Of a DNA stretch of 64,000 nucleotides, positions 42,946-53,403 are shown one piece after another. Under the pieces are notes generated by a model. The model did no database searches. It saw only the letters and a list, made by a program, of their open reading frames with translations, and had not been told where the DNA came from. The stretch is from Escallonia rubra (lineage: Eukaryota; Streptophyta; Magnoliopsida; Escalloniales; Escalloniaceae). The position numbers and the translations under genes are program-made. Position 1 is the first letter of the stretch. Every line of letters starts with the position of its first letter. Location of the stretch: contig JAVXUO010000319.1 in NCBI GenBank assembly GCA_033065855.1, positions 1-64,000 of the forward strand. Direction: 5' to 3'.

Positions 42946-45798
42946 ATGGATTTCAACCCCGGACCTCATGATACATCAATCCTATACGATGACGATGACC
43001 ACGTCGCGAGGCACGTATTTGACGGTGTCGATAGGGGTGTTTTGGAAACAATTCAAACCACAAGAGGAATTGAAGAGTGGGTACTAAACGAGGAACAAAA
43101 AGCCCTTATACACGGTCAAAATTTAAGCCTGTTCACCGATTGCGGGAAATGGTATCGACACGACGATTGCCTTATATCCGCTCTAGTTGAACGATGGAGG
43201 AGCGAGACGAACTCATTTCATTTCCGGTTTCGTGAAATGACTGTTACGTTAGAGGACGTCGGATATATACTTGGAATCCCATGTCACGGCAGACCCGTTA
43301 CTCTGAGCGTGCCGTCTGCATCCGTAGCGAATATGGCTAGGCATTATTTTCTGGGAATTCCAAGGGCAGCTCTTACAACAAACGGCGTCAAGCTTAAATG
43401 GCTGAGAGAGCAGTATGGCGTGCTACCGGATGAATACACTCGTCATGATTTCGTGACGTATACGAGGGCATACCTTCTGTATATTATTGGAGCCATATTA
43501 CTTCCGACGCATTCGCAAAACACGGTGCATCCGAAGTATATGGTGTTATTGGAGGATCTTGACGAGGTATACTCGTATTCGTGGGGTTCAGCTGTCCTTG
43601 CGCACCTATATCGAGCACTGCATAAGGCTACGAGAAACGGTGCCAAGTCCATTGCCGCCTGCCTGACTCTATTACAGGTATGAGCATTTATTTTCTTACC
43701 CGGATCCTTAGTCAATATATTCGGGATTCATTACTAATTCCATATAATGTTTGCGTTCACAGGTTTGGTCTTACGAGAGGCTACCCACGGGTCGTCCACA
43801 ACCGTTGGTAGATTCCGATGAGACGTGGCCTAGGGTGTGGGCTTGGGGGCCTCCGACCAACCGGAGGAGGAGACGGGTAGACCCTCACAACCATCTACAG
43901 TTCTATCGGGGGGAACTAGAGATGCTGGATGCATACCAGGTGACGTGGCAGCCATATGACAAGGTGATGCATCTGTTGGATGAGTTGTGTTGGCAACTTC
44001 CGGTGTCGTACGTGCTTGCAGGTTTGGTTCAGGTGCCGCTCATTCACTTCGAAGAATGTGAGTTTCAGATGCCCGATCGAGCTATGAAGCAAGCTGGCTG
44101 TCCACAAGGGATTCCGAAACCCGCTGTAGACATGCGGCCATACAGGGGTGGTCGAGGGCCGAACTTCGAGGTGGCTAATGCCTTGACTGTGTTGGGTGAC
44201 GAGGTGCAACAATGGAATACCTGGCAGGAAACGTATGACAGCCTTGTATCGCTGAAGCACGACGGCATCAGTACTGAGGACTACTTACAGTGGTTTCTCA
44301 GGGTGACGCGCACGAGGGTGAATCGCCCTTCCCAAGTGAAGGAGACATCGTATGCGCCACGTGAGGTCTATGACCAGTTCTGGGCATTGGCCATTGTAAC
44401 TCATGCTAGTGTTGTTTGATAATTTATTTGCGCACGCGTATCGACCATCAAATGAAATGATTAGCCATATTTTCTATGCATGTTTTTTAGGTTGACCAGG
44501 CCACTGACGTGTTCAAGCAGCTGGAGTCGTTTGACTGGTTTGTCGCGCAGGCTCCTGACAATATCAAGAGGTCCATTGAGAGGTACAAGACTGATGTTCA
44601 AAACTTTAGTCTTGCGTACCGGGGTTACCAAGGGGAGCCGTCTAGTCGCCCTCCTCCTGACGCTTACGACTATCAGCCACAGAGTCAGGTGTGGGAGCCG
44701 TCTAGTCGCCCTCTTCCTGACGCGTACGACTATCGAACTTCGAGTTAGGTGTGGGAGCCGTCTAGTCGCCCTCCTCCTGACGTGTACCACTACGGAACTT
44801 CGAGTCAGGTGTGGGAGCCGTATAGTCGCCCTCCTCCTGACGCATACGACTCTCAGTGCCAGAGTCAGGTTCCCCAAGTAGGAATCCATGCCTCGCGCCC
44901 ATGCTTTCGGTCGAACAAAGGACAAGCGACGAAGCCATTGAGGCCGGAGAAGATGGGTTGGATCGACCGGCACTACTTCGGGCATGAGCCTGTCAATTCA
45001 ACAGACTTCCCTCTTGGGACACTCCTAGGTCATTCGGATATCAGAATGTTGGCGCCGGAGACAGATCTTTCAAATTTTGTCATCAACGCTTACATAGATC
45101 TGCTCCGGATTAGAGAGCATCATTTTAACCATTCTGAATACTGTAAGCTTAACATGTATCCCACTCATTTTTTGGAATTAGCGATCCGGGAATTCCATGA
45201 ATGGAGGCAAGGGGGCAACAGGAGTAATTGGAAACCAGGTCGAAACGTGTTATGCATGATGAACGCAGAGTATCAATATCTCGCTGCTGATGCGAACCTT
45301 ATCATGGTACCTTGTCTTCATGGGCACCACTGGTTCCTATTAGTTCTCCATCCAGCGTTCAGAACGGTTCACATATACGATAGCCTAAGGGAGGACGAGC
45401 CTGGACAGCTGCTGGCACAGATGTACAACGACTACATCACTTTAGTGGTTAGTTTTTATTTTTTGACCTTGGCTCATAGTATATTGTTGTTGTTTCATAG
45501 GCTTGATTCTCGATTTTATTGTTGGATGCAGACTACTGTCCTCTCGCTAGCGTGCGGACGGCCACGGGGGGAGCCTTGGACGGTCGTGATGATAAAGGAC
45601 CGACCAAAGCAATATAACGGTAACGATTGCGGGATTTACGTCCTCAAGTACATGGACTACATTGCTCGCTCGGAAGTGCTCAAACACTCCTCGTGGACTA
45701 GGAAGGATGCCTTGACGTTTAGGTATAGGATAGCCTGGGAGCTGAAAAAGAATGAAGCCAGACGACTTCATTACCATTATCCTGACGTGCGTGGCTAG
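42946..45798 (+). pseudogene. Plant mobile domain / Ulp1-like cysteine protease fusion gene carried by the MULE
   Basis: Probable exons 42946-43677, 43763-44395, 44491-45447 and 45532-45798, all with GT...AG introns and kept phase (about 860 codons). Exons 1-2 encode a plant mobile domain (start MDFNPGPHD; core motifs LSLFTDCGKWYRHDDCLISALVER split over VGYILGIPCHGRP, YSYSWGSAVLAHLYRA). Exon 3 starts with four 20-codon Pro/Tyr-rich repeats and leads into a C48 (Ulp1) protease: His in HHWFLLVL, Asp in IYDSL, and Gln and Cys in KQYNGNDCGIY, so the catalytic residues are present. Ulp1 proteases process or remove SUMO. One in-frame TAG (44746-44748) sits in the repeat region where the other units have CAG; otherwise the frame is open. 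It may be a slightly damaged gene or an assembly or allele difference. Confidence 0.72.
44635..44874 (+). repeat. Four 60-bp in-frame repeats in the PMD-Ulp1 gene
   Basis: Units begin near 44635, 44695, 44755 and 44815 and encode variants of GEPSSRPPPDAYDYQPQSQV. They form a Pro/Tyr/Ser-rich linker between the mobile domain and the protease. The stop codon of the gene lies at the end of the second unit. Confidence 0.88.
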
Positions 45799-45814
45799 CT
45801 GCTGTGATGTTACA

Positions 45815-46790
45815 AAAAACTGTACCAAAAAGAAATGTACATAATTTTTCGCATGCTATGAATTTGGCGCTAAAATGTGCGCGAATATACAGTTCATATG
45901 ACGCATTCGAAAAAATAACGTGTCTCGTTTTTCGTCGAAATACATAAGAATGGGCTAACTAGCGCGCCTCATGTGCAATGAGCGAAAAAAAAGTGACAAA
46001 AAAATTTACAAGATTTTTCGAACGTTATGAATTGGCCCCTAAAGTGTGCCCGAATAGGCCCTTCATAGGAAACCCCCAAAAAATAACGTGTCTCGTTTTT
46101 CGCCGAAATACATAAGAATGGGCTAACTAGCGCGCCTCATGTGCAATGAGCGAAAAAAAAGTGACAAAAAAATTTACAAGATTTTTCGAACGTTATGAAT
46201 TGGCCCCTAAAGTGTGCCCGAATAGGCCCTTCATAGGAAAACCCAAAAAATAACGTTTCTCATTTTTCGCCGAAATACATAAGAATGGGCTAACTAGCGC
46301 GCCTCATGTGCAATGAGCGAAAAAAAAGTGACAAAAAAATTTACAAGATTTTTTGAACGTTATGAATTGGGCCCTAAAGTGTGCCCGAATAGGCCCTTCA
46401 TAGGAAACCCCCAAAAAATAGCGTGTCTTGTTTTTCGCCGAAATACATAAGAATGGGCTAACTAGCGCGCCTCATGTGCAATGAGCGAAAAAAAAGTGAC
46501 AAAAAAATTTACAAGATTTTTCGAACGTTATGAATTGGCCCCTAAAGTGTGCCCGAATAGGCCCTTCATAGGAAAATCCAAAAAATAACGTTTCTCGTTT
46601 TTCGCCGAAATACATAAGAATGAGCTAACTAGCGCGCCTCATGTGCAATGAGCGAAAAAAAAGTGACAAAAAAAATTACAAGATTTTTCGAAAGTTATGA
46701 AGTGGCCACTAAAGCGTGCCTAAAGTGCAATGAACAAAACAAATTACAAGATTTTTCGGAAGCTATGAATTGGGCGCTAAAGTGTGCGCA
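45815..46790. repeat. 167-168 bp tandem repeat array inside the MULE
   Basis: Five to six copies of a 167-168-base unit; the phrase GGGCTAACTAGCGCGCCTC recurs with spacings of 168, 167, 168 and 167. The inner copies are nearly identical and the outer ones more diverged, as in an array growing by unequal exchange. It starts right behind the stop codon of the protease gene. Confidence 0.92.
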
Positions 46791-46889
46791 AATATGCCAT
46801 TCAAAAAATATCAATAATCAACAAACCAAATCACAAATTAAAGATTCAACAAACCAAATCACAAATTTAAACATTATAAAAGTTATTCG

Positions 46890-47246
46890 TTATACAACTG
46901 AAACATTTAAACAAACCAACGGTTTCATTTTTCCGGTGACTGCATACACATGGGCTTTGCAGCCGGTACCCGGAAATGTGTCCCGTTTTCTTTGTCTTGT
47001 TGTCCCTTCGTCACTGATCCGAACGACGGGGGGTACATGCGGTGCTCCTCTATGACACTCAAATAGTCTTCCACAAATTTGATCTGTATTCGCCCGTTTT
47101 CTAGTCGTCTTAGTTCTAATACCGAAACCTATCGTTTTTGAATATGCTTTATAGTATACTTCAACTTCGTCCAGTGTTTGAAAAACTTGACCCAAGTAGG
47201 GTGGATCAGAACCTTCACAAAAAATATTTCCTCCAGTTGTATCCAT
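46890..47246 (-). pseudogene. FAR1 DNA-binding domain fragment
   Basis: A 118-residue minus-strand frame. It has the FAR1 pattern: VFQTLDEVEVYYKAYSKTIGF, then IRTKTTRKRANTDQ, a Cys in LFECHRG and a Cys in GTGCKAHVY, before it ends without the transposase-derived central part or SWIM finger of FHY3/FAR1 proteins. FAR1 domains are found in host regulators derived from MULE transposases and in MULE transposases themselves. It is truncated at about one sixth of the family length. It could be a captured first exon or the remains of the element's own transposase. Confidence 0.65.
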
Positions 47247-47339
47247 ATTTATACTGAAATCTAAAACATAAAAATTATATCATTCTCAACAAGTCATAGA
47301 ATTAAATAAAAGAAGAATAAAAATTATCTAAAAGTTAAT

Positions 47340-49115
47340 TGCTGGAAAAATTTGTAGGCAGGTAAAATTATCAAAATAGCCCCCGACGAGCGGCAAATTA
47401 CCGAAATGCCCCCGGGGGTTCATTATCACCCTAACGTCCCAAATCAGCTTGAAGACAACCTTTTAGGTGCTTTGCTTACATTTCTGGACTAAGAAGTCCT
47501 TTGAAAAATTTAACGCTGCAAAATTACGAAAATACCCCCCTCGGGGCTGCGAATTACCAAAATGCCCCTGGCATCGTAAAATCTGAAAAGTGCTTTGAAA
47601 CGGGATTTTAAGCAGGAAAAATCTAAAAAGTGCCTCAAAATGCTATTTTACGCTTCCTGAGTTCATCCTTGATCTAAAAAGTATTTTACGGATCTTTCGC
47701 GCAAAAATCGTGAACCGGTGTCCGGATCGAACGCTTAAAAGGCCGTTCGGCCAAAAAAATAGCTAACGGCTTCGGAATCGCGCGAATTCCTGGGGAATGG
47801 AACTTCTCAACATCCTAGGGTTCTCATAAAAGTTTCGTGCGAAATCGCGCTAGCTTGGTATTTTAAATTAGATTGCGAAGGTACAAGGTTCCCCGTATCA
47901 GTTAGCCCCTTTACAGTCTTTGGAAAAATCTGAAATTTTTACCTGATACAGATCTTTTGAAAATACCTAGGGTCTCTGTTTTGTACTTTGGCAAAATCAC
48001 GCTCTAGCTATTTTTTATAAATTCATGAAAAAACTGTCTAATTAAGTTTTCACCCCTAGCGACAATTACGCCCCCGAACCAGCTTCAAAACAACATTTCA
48101 GGTGGTTTACTTACATTTCTGGACTAAAAAGTCGTTGGAAAAACTTGGCGTGGGAAAATTACCAAAACACCCTTCGCGAGGTGGCAAATTACCAAAATGC
48201 CCCTGGCATCAGGAAAAATCTCAAAAGTGCCTCAAAATGCTATTTTACGCTTCCTGAGTTCATCGTTGATCTAAAAAGTATTTTACGGATCTTTCGCGCA
48301 AAAATCGCAAACCGGTGTCCGGATCGAGCGCTTAAAAGGCCGTTCGGCCAAAAAAATAGCTAACAGCTTCGGAATGGCGCGAATTCCTGGGGAATGAAAC
48401 TTCCCAACATCCTAGGGTTCTCATAAAAGTTTCGCGTGAAATCGCGCTAGCTTGGTATTTTAAATTAGACTGCGAAGTTACAAGGTTCCCCGTATCAGTT
48501 AGCCCCTTAACAGTTTTTGAAAAAATCTGAAATTTTTACCTGATACAGATCTTTTGAAAATACCTAGGGTCTCTTTTTTGCACTTTGGTAAAATCATGCT
48601 CTAGCTATTTTTTATAAATTTGTGAAAAAACTATCATTTTAAGGTGAACCGCAACTTCTTGTTGCGGTTTGGGGAGGGTGGGGCCCGGAGTGTAAAGACA
48701 ATAAAGAAAAATGGAAAGAAGAAAGAAAGAAAAAAAAAGGGAAAGAAGAAAAAAAGAAAAAAAAGGGAAAGAAGAAAGAAAGAAAAAAAAAAGGAAAGAA
48801 GAGAGAAAGAAAAAGGAAAGTAGGGGCCACGGGGTGGGGGGCAAGGGGGTGGGGGTCATGAAGGCAGCCAACCGCATGTATTAGTTGCGGTTGGGTATTA
48901 ATGCCAACCGCATGTGTTAGTTGCGGTTGGGCATTAATGCCCATTTTCTCGCGATATTTTGATTTTCTCGTGATATTTTGGTGAATTTCTCGTACCATTT
49001 GGGCCTTTTTCGTCCTTTTTCGCCTTCTTTCCGTCCACGTGGCCAACCGCTGCTCTTACCTGCGGTTCGGTGGGAAAATTGTTATTTTCCCACCGGTCGA
49101 TGGGGATCGGCCCCC
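47340..49115. repeat. Right inverted arm of the MULE, with an internal duplication
   Basis: Inverted partner of the left arm. The segment matching 41820-42420 occurs twice here, about 47400-48015 and 48065-48620, in the same orientation and differing at scattered sites. A purine-rich GAAAGAAAG stretch (48715-48820) and AACCGCATG...GTTGCGGTT hairpin motifs (48860-48935) follow before the terminus. Confidence 0.8.
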
Positions 49116-49221
49116 TATATATATATATATATATATATGAATGGATGTGCAAAAACACATCAATAAACACCAAGTTCTAAAATGTTACTACATTTTTCCA
49201 GTGATGTTACAACATTACAAG

Positions 49222-50890
49222 TCAATCATTTTCAGTTTGTGAATCATCTTCATCACTTTCCTTGTCTTCCTCTTCTTCGTGGGACTCGTCGTCCTCTTCA
49301 TCTTCTAATTCATCCTCTTCATCAGTGGACTCGGTCACATCATCTCCAACACTTTCCACGTCTTCTGCGTCATCATCTACGACTTCTTCTCCTACAAGAA
49401 GTGTTGTTGGAAGATGAAGATCTTCCTCCTCGTTGTTGACCTCAACAGGGAACAAGACACGTGGTTGGTCGGCTTGAACGGAGTCTAGCTCACTGTCATA
49501 TGTCACGGGCAATTTCTTGGACTTGATTATTGTATAACAATGAGATTTGGGATTGAGGACGTCCTCCGCGTAAAAGACTTGTACAGCTTGACTAGCAAAC
49601 ACAAAGGGCTCGTCTGATGCAAGTCTTGACTTGACATTGACATCTACAATCCCTTGAGAGCTAACACGGATTCCTCTACTGCATGTGACATCGAACCACG
49701 TACACTTGAACATTACCAGGCAGTTTTGGGAACCCAGATATGTTAGCTCAACAATCTCATCTAGCTCTCCGTAAAAGTCCATGCAATTCTCGGCATAACA
49801 GTCGCCGTTGACCAAGAATCCACTGTTTTGGGTTTGTTTTGTTCGGTCATCATCTTTTACGTTAAACCTAAACCCGTTGATGATATAGCCTCCGTAATAG
49901 GATGTTTGTTTGTTAGGACCTTCAGCTAGTAATTTCAAGCAGGAGGTCACTGGTCTATCCATTGATTGAACCTATTGTAGATGACGGTAAAAATTAAGGA
50001 TAAATCAGTATACTAATTGGCCACAATATTGTATATAACACATAATATAATTTCGTTAAACAATCTTACACGGATTTTGAACCACTGTACAAATTGTGAT
50101 TTTCGATGAGATTCAAGTCCAGCGGGATCAGTGATTAAAGATTCCACACCGAACTCACTGGAAACCAATATAGTTGACTCGCTTAACACACACTTTCAAT
50201 TATGTACAGCAATGTAAGTAAATTAAGACTTTAACTTACTCAACGAATGCCAAAACTTCATCGTAATTTAGAAGGGCATATATTGTTGCAGCACTGTACT
50301 CTTCATCCGTTAGCCATTGAGTATACGCTCGGCCGAACAGACTACCTGACTGCTTGAATATTGACAATTGCCCTTCCAAATTTGTGCTTGCTCCGGGGTT
50401 ATTTCGACCTAGTTAATTTAACCTTGCACCAACATCAGGCCCGAAAATATTGACTATAAAAGTTTACAAGTTCTTCCATTACGTAAGCCTCCACAATTGA
50501 GCCCTCAACCCGAGCCTTATTACGAACTTTTTTCTTTAAATGGAACATGAACCTAGAAGTTTAGCGAATCGAGTTAGGTGGAATATCAATGATAACAGAT
50601 GTCGCGTTAAGTGTAAACGAACAACTGTAACAATTTAAGGATTACCTCTCGAAGAGATACATCCACCGATATTGCACGGGTCCACCCATCTTAGCTTCCT
50701 ATGCCAAGTGAATAGGCATATGCTCCATTGAATCAAAGAACAAAGGTGGGAAGATTTTTTCCAGTTTGCAAATCGTCACCACAATGTTCTTCTCAAGCAC
50801 TTTCATGTTACTCACCCGGATCGTAGAAGAGCATATATCTCGAAAGAAATGAGATAATTCAGTCAAAGTCTCGCAAACAACCCGTGGCAA
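49222..50890 (-). pseudogene. Decayed C-terminus of the CACTA transposase TNPD (DUF4218 and DUF4216)
   Basis: Minus-strand remnant. 50890-50480 has the DUF4218 pattern (TELSHFFRDICS, VVTICKLEKIFPPLFFDSMEHM, then RWMYLFERFMFHLKKKV and SIVEAYVMEELVNFY). An in-frame TAG at 50699-50701 and a TAA at 50413-50415 interrupt it. 50160-50060 has the QFVQWFKIRV link. 49962-49222 is a 246-residue frame with the DUF4216 fold (GYIINGFRFNVKD, YYGELDEIVELTY-like, CTWFDVT, FVFASQAVQVFYAED) and a very acidic tail. These domains follow Transposase_21 in plant TNPD proteins; that catalytic part is missing. Its strand and position fit the CACTA element. Confidence 0.78.
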
Positions 50891-50924
50891 CAGTCCTCGG
50901 AAGGCAATAAGAATGAATCTCTCA

Positions 50925-51190
50925 ATTTAGGGTTCAATTAGGGGGTTCCATTGATTCAATTTACGGTTCGGTTGATTTGGGGCATTCAATTTAGGGTTCA
51001 ATTAGTTCAATTTAGGTTTCAGTTGGATTAGGGTATTCAATTTAGGGTTCAATTATGGGTTCAATTAGTTTAATTTAGGGTTCGATTCGATTAGGGCATT
51101 CAATTTAGGGTTTAATTAGGGTTCAATTACTTCAATTTAGGGATCAATTAGGGGGTTCTATTGATTCAATTTAGGGTTCGGTTGATTTCG
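50925..51190. repeat. Degenerate TTTAGGGTTCAATTA minisatellite
   Basis: About 260 bases of imperfect units such as CAATTTAGGGTTCAATTAG with GGTTCGGTTGATT inserts. Similar in style, not sequence, to the array at 34930-36000. It replaces the place where the N-terminal TNPD region would lie. Confidence 0.75.
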
Positions 51191-51681
51191 TTATTGCAGG
51201 GAAAGTAGTCCTACGCTTCAAGCACTCAAGAACTAGTTCGAGAAAAGTCAAGAGTAGTCTTCTAGTTAAGGCAAGAGAGGTAGCGGAAGAGTTGCAAAGG
51301 CTAGGAGAACTGCACCCCAAGCGAGTTGCTTGAAGCTGCTCCATAGGAGCTACCATGAGAGGAACTACATCAACCCTAACAGTCTTCAATGAAGAGGAAA
51401 CTAGTGAGCTATAGTATTGTGCTAGTCCAGTTAGAAGGCAACAAATACAAGATAACAGTATGCGGAATAAGTAGTAACGCGAAAAAATAACATGAAATAG
51501 CTGAATATTTAAAGTGAAATAAGTTGTAACAATGAACTCGAGAAATTAGCTACACACAAATACCAAGATTTAATGTGAAAAACCCTTCTAGAAGTTCCGC
51601 TATATGATAATGGATTTACAATGTTTTCTTCTCTAATTGTAACTGGAGGCTTACAATCATCAAGACAAGAGTCTTGGATTA
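51191..51681. other. Spacer in the CACTA element without a recognised gene
   Basis: Around 490 bases between the minisatellite and the Pack-MULE. The short frame 51171-51389 (minus) matches nothing I know. The sequence continues on the other side of the Pack-MULE at 52943. Confidence 0.45.
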
Positions 51682-51864
51682 CAATAAAAAGGGTCAAGTA
51701 CACATATGTACCCTGGAATTACCATAAAGTCTCAATTAAGGGTCCTAAAGTTTAATTTTTACACATAAGGGCATGTAACTCCAAATTTGCAATAAATAAG
51801 GACTTCCGTCCACTTTCTTAACGATTGAGGCTTTTCCGTCAGGGGCATTTTTGGGTTTCCATAT

Positions 51865-52470
51865 TTGGGTGTTTTTCTCTTCTTCTTCTTCTTCTTCATC
51901 AAAATTTCATCTTTGCCTCCACCACCACCACTGCCACCACCCACCACCGCCGTATCCTCCACCAGCCCTTCGTCCCACAAGACACCGACCCAACCCACAT
52001 CCCCTTCACCTCCGCTTCCCAAGCTCCCATTCTCAACCTGCCCCTCCACCCCCACCAACGAGACCCCCTTCTTTCCTTCCTTCCCCTCCCCACCACCACC
52101 ACCGGCCTCCCCTTCGTCCGCATCCTTCCCGGCCAACATTTCCTCCATCTCCCTCCCCCAGTCCCCCAAACCCAAACCCAAACCCACCTCCTCCAAACTC
52201 ATCGCAACTGCCGTCGCGGCCGTACTCGCCGCCATCAGCGTCGTCTCCATCATCATCTTCCTCCACATCCACAAACGAACAGACTTTCAGCGACCAGAAA
52301 ACCCACAGATCCGACACCAGCAGTAGAATCTTCAGCAATGGAGCTGCTATTGCCAACGTAGCACCAAAGCCACCACGAAGGCCCTCTCAGGCCAGCTCTG
52401 AATTCCTCTACCTTGGCACTCTCGTCAACTCCCACAGTGGCATCGGCGGTAATAACCAACCACACAATGG
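51865..52470 (+). pseudogene. Captured N-terminal part of a type I formin gene
   Basis: The plus strand shows, in three frames, the layout of plant class I formins (AtFH1/FH2 type). First comes a hydrophobic start and RRILHQPFVP in one frame. Next are Pro-rich PFFPSFPSPPPPP and PANISSISLPQS, then a membrane span (52195-52263, KLIATAVAAVLAAISVV...) and a basic stop-transfer in the second frame. Last are SRIFSNGAAIANV and ASSEFLYLGTLVNSHSGI in the third. In host formins this is signal peptide, cell-wall Pro-rich part, membrane span and the juxtamembrane segment before the FH1/FH2 actin-nucleating domains. FH1/FH2 are absent. At least two frameshifts separate the frames, so it is a non-functional copy. 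Confidence 0.8.
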
Positions 52471-52559
52471 GGATAAAAGTGGGGATAATAGCCAACCCAC
52501 AGATCCGACACCGACGAGAATTCCCGTCCCACCACCACCCGCGCCGCCGATTTCTGCTC

Positions 52560-52680
52560 CTCCGCTTGCTGGATTGACGGCCGGTCAAAGGTGTGGCCGG
52601 AGGAGAGAATAACTGGGTCCGTCATTATCTCTAGCGAGATTGGAATTTGTTTTCTGCCTGCGTAATAGTTTTCTTTCCCT
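52560..52680 (-). pseudogene. Captured U-box domain fragment
   Basis: The minus strand reads QIPISLEIMTDPVILSSGHT and then FDRPSIQQ (52649-52566). This is the first half of a U-box (consensus CPISLELM.DPVI...G.T..R..IQ), the E2-binding domain of plant PUB ubiquitin ligases. The usual Cys before PIS is replaced by Ile, and the second half of the domain is missing. It lies next to the right arm, in the same frame as the arm-derived open reading frame. Confidence 0.82.
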
Positions 52681-52942
52681 CTGTTTCTGTGGATCTTTGG
52701 GCTGGATGGGGATGAGAGAGATGAAATTTTGAAGAAGAAGAAGAGAGAAAAACACTCAAATATGGAAACCCAAAAATGCCCCTGACGGAAAAGCCTCAAT
52801 CGTTAAGAAAGTGGACGGAAGTCCTTATTTATTGCAAATTTGGAGTTACATGCCCTTATGTATAAAAATTAAACTTTGGGAACTTTAATTGAGACTTTGT
52901 GGTAGTTTCAGGATACCTACATGTATTTGACCCCAATAAAAA

Positions 52943-53403
52943 ACATTCAGAGCTAAAGTCATTAATTTTTAATGGGTATAAATAGCTCGTATTTGTAGTT
53001 AGAAAATATTTGCTAGTGCAAACACATGTTTACATCACTCAAGTCTGCTTTGCTTTTAAGCTCAAACTTAAGCAATATACATTAATCAACTATGCTACTA
53101 TCACTTTAGGAATCCCATGAGAAGATAAGTTTGGAACTTGTGGTTACAAACAAAAAAGAATTCCTCAGATACTTAATTGACACAATAATAGGAAGTATAC
53201 TTAATTGACACAAAAAAATACCTGATGGGAGTCGCCGGTGTCGAGGGAGGTCACTGCCGGGGTCGAGGGAGGTCGCAGCCGGTGTCGAGGCTTTCGATGG
53301 CGCCGAAGGTGGGGCAGGATGTGAGAACGGCGGTGGCACAATCGCCGGAAATGGTTTTGGGATTTTCAAAGAGAGAAGCAGTGAGAGAGAAAACCAAATC
53401 TGA
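52943..53403. other. CACTA internal sequence before the right terminus
   Basis: About 460 bases with no gene. The 53225-53400 part (repeated TCGAGGGAGGTC phrases, GAGAGAGAAAACC) resembles in style the GGCCGG/GAGAGA-rich stretch of the neighbouring CACTA end at 37960-38140. In CACTA elements this is the promoter and leader side. Confidence 0.5.

Larger units (their letters stand above)
40902..49115 (+). mobile_element. MULE-type transposon with long inverted arms carrying a PMD-Ulp1 gene
   Basis: An 8.2-kb element. The outer ends are inverted repeats: left GGGGATAGATCCACACCC..., right (minus strand) GGGGGCCGATCCCCATCG..., both followed by ACCGGTGGGAAAA and CCACCGAACCGCAGGTAA. Further inverted homology links 41820-42420 with 47380-48620, where it occurs twice on the right. 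The element has one spliced plus-strand gene (plant mobile domain plus Ulp1-like protease), a 168-bp tandem array and a FAR1 fragment. No MURA-type transposase is present. Mutator-like elements carrying Ulp1-like proteases, such as Kaonashi of Arabidopsis, are known. TA runs on both sides hide the exact target duplication. Confidence 0.82.
51691..52933. mobile_element. Pack-MULE carrying formin and U-box gene fragments
   Basis: A 1243-base element with terminal inverted repeats of about 205 bases (51691-51900 and 52727-52933; left start GGGTCAAGTACAC, right start on minus strand GGGTCAAATACAT). It is flanked by the perfect 9-base duplication CAATAAAAA (51682-51690 and 52934-52942), the hallmark of Mutator-like elements. 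Between the repeats lie pieces of two unrelated host genes: a type I formin (plus strand) and a U-box protein (minus strand). There is no transposase, so it needed one from elsewhere. The arms differ at roughly one base in ten, suggesting moderate age. Confidence 0.92.

Noticed and set aside
44480-44985. Minus-strand and alternate frames over the 60-bp repeats
   Set aside because: Shadows of the in-frame repeats of the PMD-Ulp1 gene.
45815-46790. CRISPR array
   Set aside because: Repeats are contiguous 168-bp units without spacers, in a plant transposon.
48605-49046. Phe/Ser-rich frames on the minus strand
   Set aside because: Translation of the GAAAGAAAG purine tract inside the MULE arm; no membrane-protein family fits.
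51851-52612. A 253-residue Pro/His-rich frame as an independent protein
   Set aside because: Most of it is an alternative frame over the captured formin sequence; only its final part follows the formin frame.
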